From Solirubrobacterales bacterium (GTDB lineage Bacteria > Actinomycetota > Thermoleophilia > Solirubrobacterales > Solirubrobacteraceae): 5,457 nucleotides of DNA. Shown piece after piece: positions 4,580-5,457 of the stretch (position 1 is the stretch's first letter; each line of letters starts with the position of its first letter). The translations under genes and the position numbers were made by a program. The notes under the pieces were generated by a model, which saw only the letters and a list, made by a program, of their open reading frames with translations, was not told the DNA's origin and searched no databases. Location of the stretch: assembly GCA_009781575.1 (NCBI GenBank), contig WQXW01000147.1:1-5457 (forward strand), given 5' to 3'.

Positions 4580-5457
4580 GTGAGCGTTGGAGAGCCTCAG
4601 ATCACCCAGCGAGCGCCGGCGCGCTGCGACGTGGCAGTCGTGGGTGCGGGTATCGTCGGCCTGGCGGTGGCGCGCGAGCTGATCGTGCGCCACCGGCGTC
4701 TGAGGGTGTGCGTGCTGGAGCGCGAGCGCGAGGTGGCGGCGCACCAGAGCTCCCACAACTCCGGCGTGATCCACGCGGGCATCTACTACGCGCCGGGCTC
4801 GTTGAAGGCGAGGCTCTGCGTGGAGGGCGCGCGCGAGCTGTACCGCTACTGCGAGGAGCACGGGATCGAATTCCGGCGCTGTGGCAAGCTGATCGTGGCG
4901 CGCGACGAGCGCGAGCGGGCGGGCCTGCGCGAGCTCCACCGCAGGGGCGAGGCCAACGGGGTGCACGGCCTGCGCTGGCTGGAGGGCGGGGAGATCGCGG
5001 CGTTGGAGCCACACGCGCGTGGTGTGGCGGCGCTTCACTCACCGCACACCGGCGTGGTGGACTTCGGCGTGGTGGCGCGCGCGCTGGCGCGCGAGGTGAG
5101 CGAGCGTGGGGGCGAGGTGGTGGGCGGCTGTGAGGTGAGCGGTGTGAGCGCGGGCGCGGGCGCGGTTCACCTGCACCACCGCGCGGGCGCGGTGCGCGCG
5201 GCAAACGCGCTGTTCTGCGCGGGCGCGTGGTCGGATCGCCTCGCGCGCGCGGCGGGGGCGGGGCGGGACCCGCGTATCGTGCCGTTCAGGGGCCGGTACC
5301 TGCGCGTGGCGCACCCGCGCGCGGAGCTGGTGCGAGCGCTGATCTACCCGGTCCCCGATCCGCGCATGCCGTTCCTCGGGGTTCACCTCACGAGGACGCT
5401 CGGGGGAGAGGTGCTGTTGGGACCGACCGCGATGCCGGCGCTGGCGCGCGACGGGTA
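4580..5457 (+). CDS. lhgO: L-2-hydroxyglutarate oxidase/dehydrogenase, N-terminal part (3' end outside window)
   Basis: FAD-dependent oxidoreductase of the DAO/LhgO family that converts L-2-hydroxyglutarate to 2-oxoglutarate, usually passing electrons to oxygen or the membrane quinone pool. The 292 residues present cover about two thirds of the usual length (about 420 in E. coli); the frame is still open at the window edge. The FAD-binding GxGxxG is at 22-27 (VVGAGIVGLAVAREL), with Glu47 (VLERE) at the end of strand 2. The family signature HNSGVIHAGIYYAPGSLKA at 59-77 is nearly identical to E. coli LhgO, as are CGKLIVA (101-107), PFRGRYLR (235-242) and LIYPVPDPRMPFLGVHLTR (254-272). The GTG start is backed by GAGGA 9 bases upstream; it gives about 16 residues before the Rossmann strand. 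The gene has no stop in the window, so it is easily missed by closed-ORF searches; the other long frames here are shadows. Confidence 0.95.
   Translation, partial: MSVGEPQITQRAPARCDVAVVGAGIVGLAVARELIVRHRRLRVCVLEREREVAAHQSSHNSGVIHAGIYYAPGSLKARLCVEGARELYRYCEEHGIEFRRCGKLIVARDERERAGLRELHRRGEANGVHGLRWLEGGEIAALEPHARGVAALHSPHTGVVDFGVVARALAREVSERGGEVVGGCEVSGVSAGAGAVHLHHRAGAVRAANALFCAGAWSDRLARAAGAGRDPRIVPFRGRYLRVAHPRAELVRALIYPVPDPRMPFLGVHLTRTLGGEVLLGPTAMPALARDG

Noticed and set aside
4562..5038. Upstream in-frame extension of the SDR gene to position 5038
   Set aside because: The SDR Rossmann strand begins exactly at ATG 4561, and the extension is antisense to the strongly conserved lhgO gene.

Overview
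The window is very GC-rich, densely coding bacterial DNA with frequent GTG and TTG starts. The gene content suggests an actinomycete of the class Thermoleophilia (Solirubrobacterales type). That placement is inferred from remembered family resemblance: the malate dehydrogenase is strikingly Thermus-like and the winged-helix protein is of a kind I associate with this class. No RNA gene, CRISPR array, insertion sequence or phage gene is visible, and no stretch over 300 bases lacks a gene.

Layout. Bases 1-1551 (+) hold two TCA-cycle genes in a likely operon: the 3' part of an isocitrate dehydrogenase gene (5' end outside the window) and, 36 bases later, a complete malate dehydrogenase. Bases 1574-2306 (+) hold a compact toxin-antitoxin-like pair: a 93-residue VapB-like protein, probably with its own extended -10 promoter and a nearly leaderless transcript, overlapping a PIN-domain (VapC-like) ribonuclease gene. 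A strong GC-rich hairpin at 2321-2356 separates this from a leftward gene block and can serve both directions.

The leftward block (4561 down to 2385) contains an atypical short-chain dehydrogenase/NAD(P)-binding protein resembling the N-terminal half of E. coli YbjT, then a small SRPBCC (polyketide cyclase-like) protein, then a remarkable three-part DNA-binding-type protein: helical N-terminus, AT-hook-like motif plus a long Thr/Arg-rich repetitive linker, and a C-terminal winged helix. Bases 4580-5457 (+) hold the 5' two thirds of an L-2-hydroxyglutarate oxidase gene (lhgO), divergent from the SDR gene with only 18 bases between the start codons.

How the genes may work together. Isocitrate and malate dehydrogenase are consecutive central-carbon enzymes. 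LhgO repairs L-2-hydroxyglutarate, a known side product of malate dehydrogenase acting on 2-oxoglutarate, so a metabolic link across the window is possible but unproven. The PIN pair looks like an independent stress or addiction module. The most unusual object is the winged-helix/Thr-Arg-linker protein, a candidate nucleoid-associated or regulatory DNA-binding protein. I see no clear evidence of a wholly new multi-gene system.
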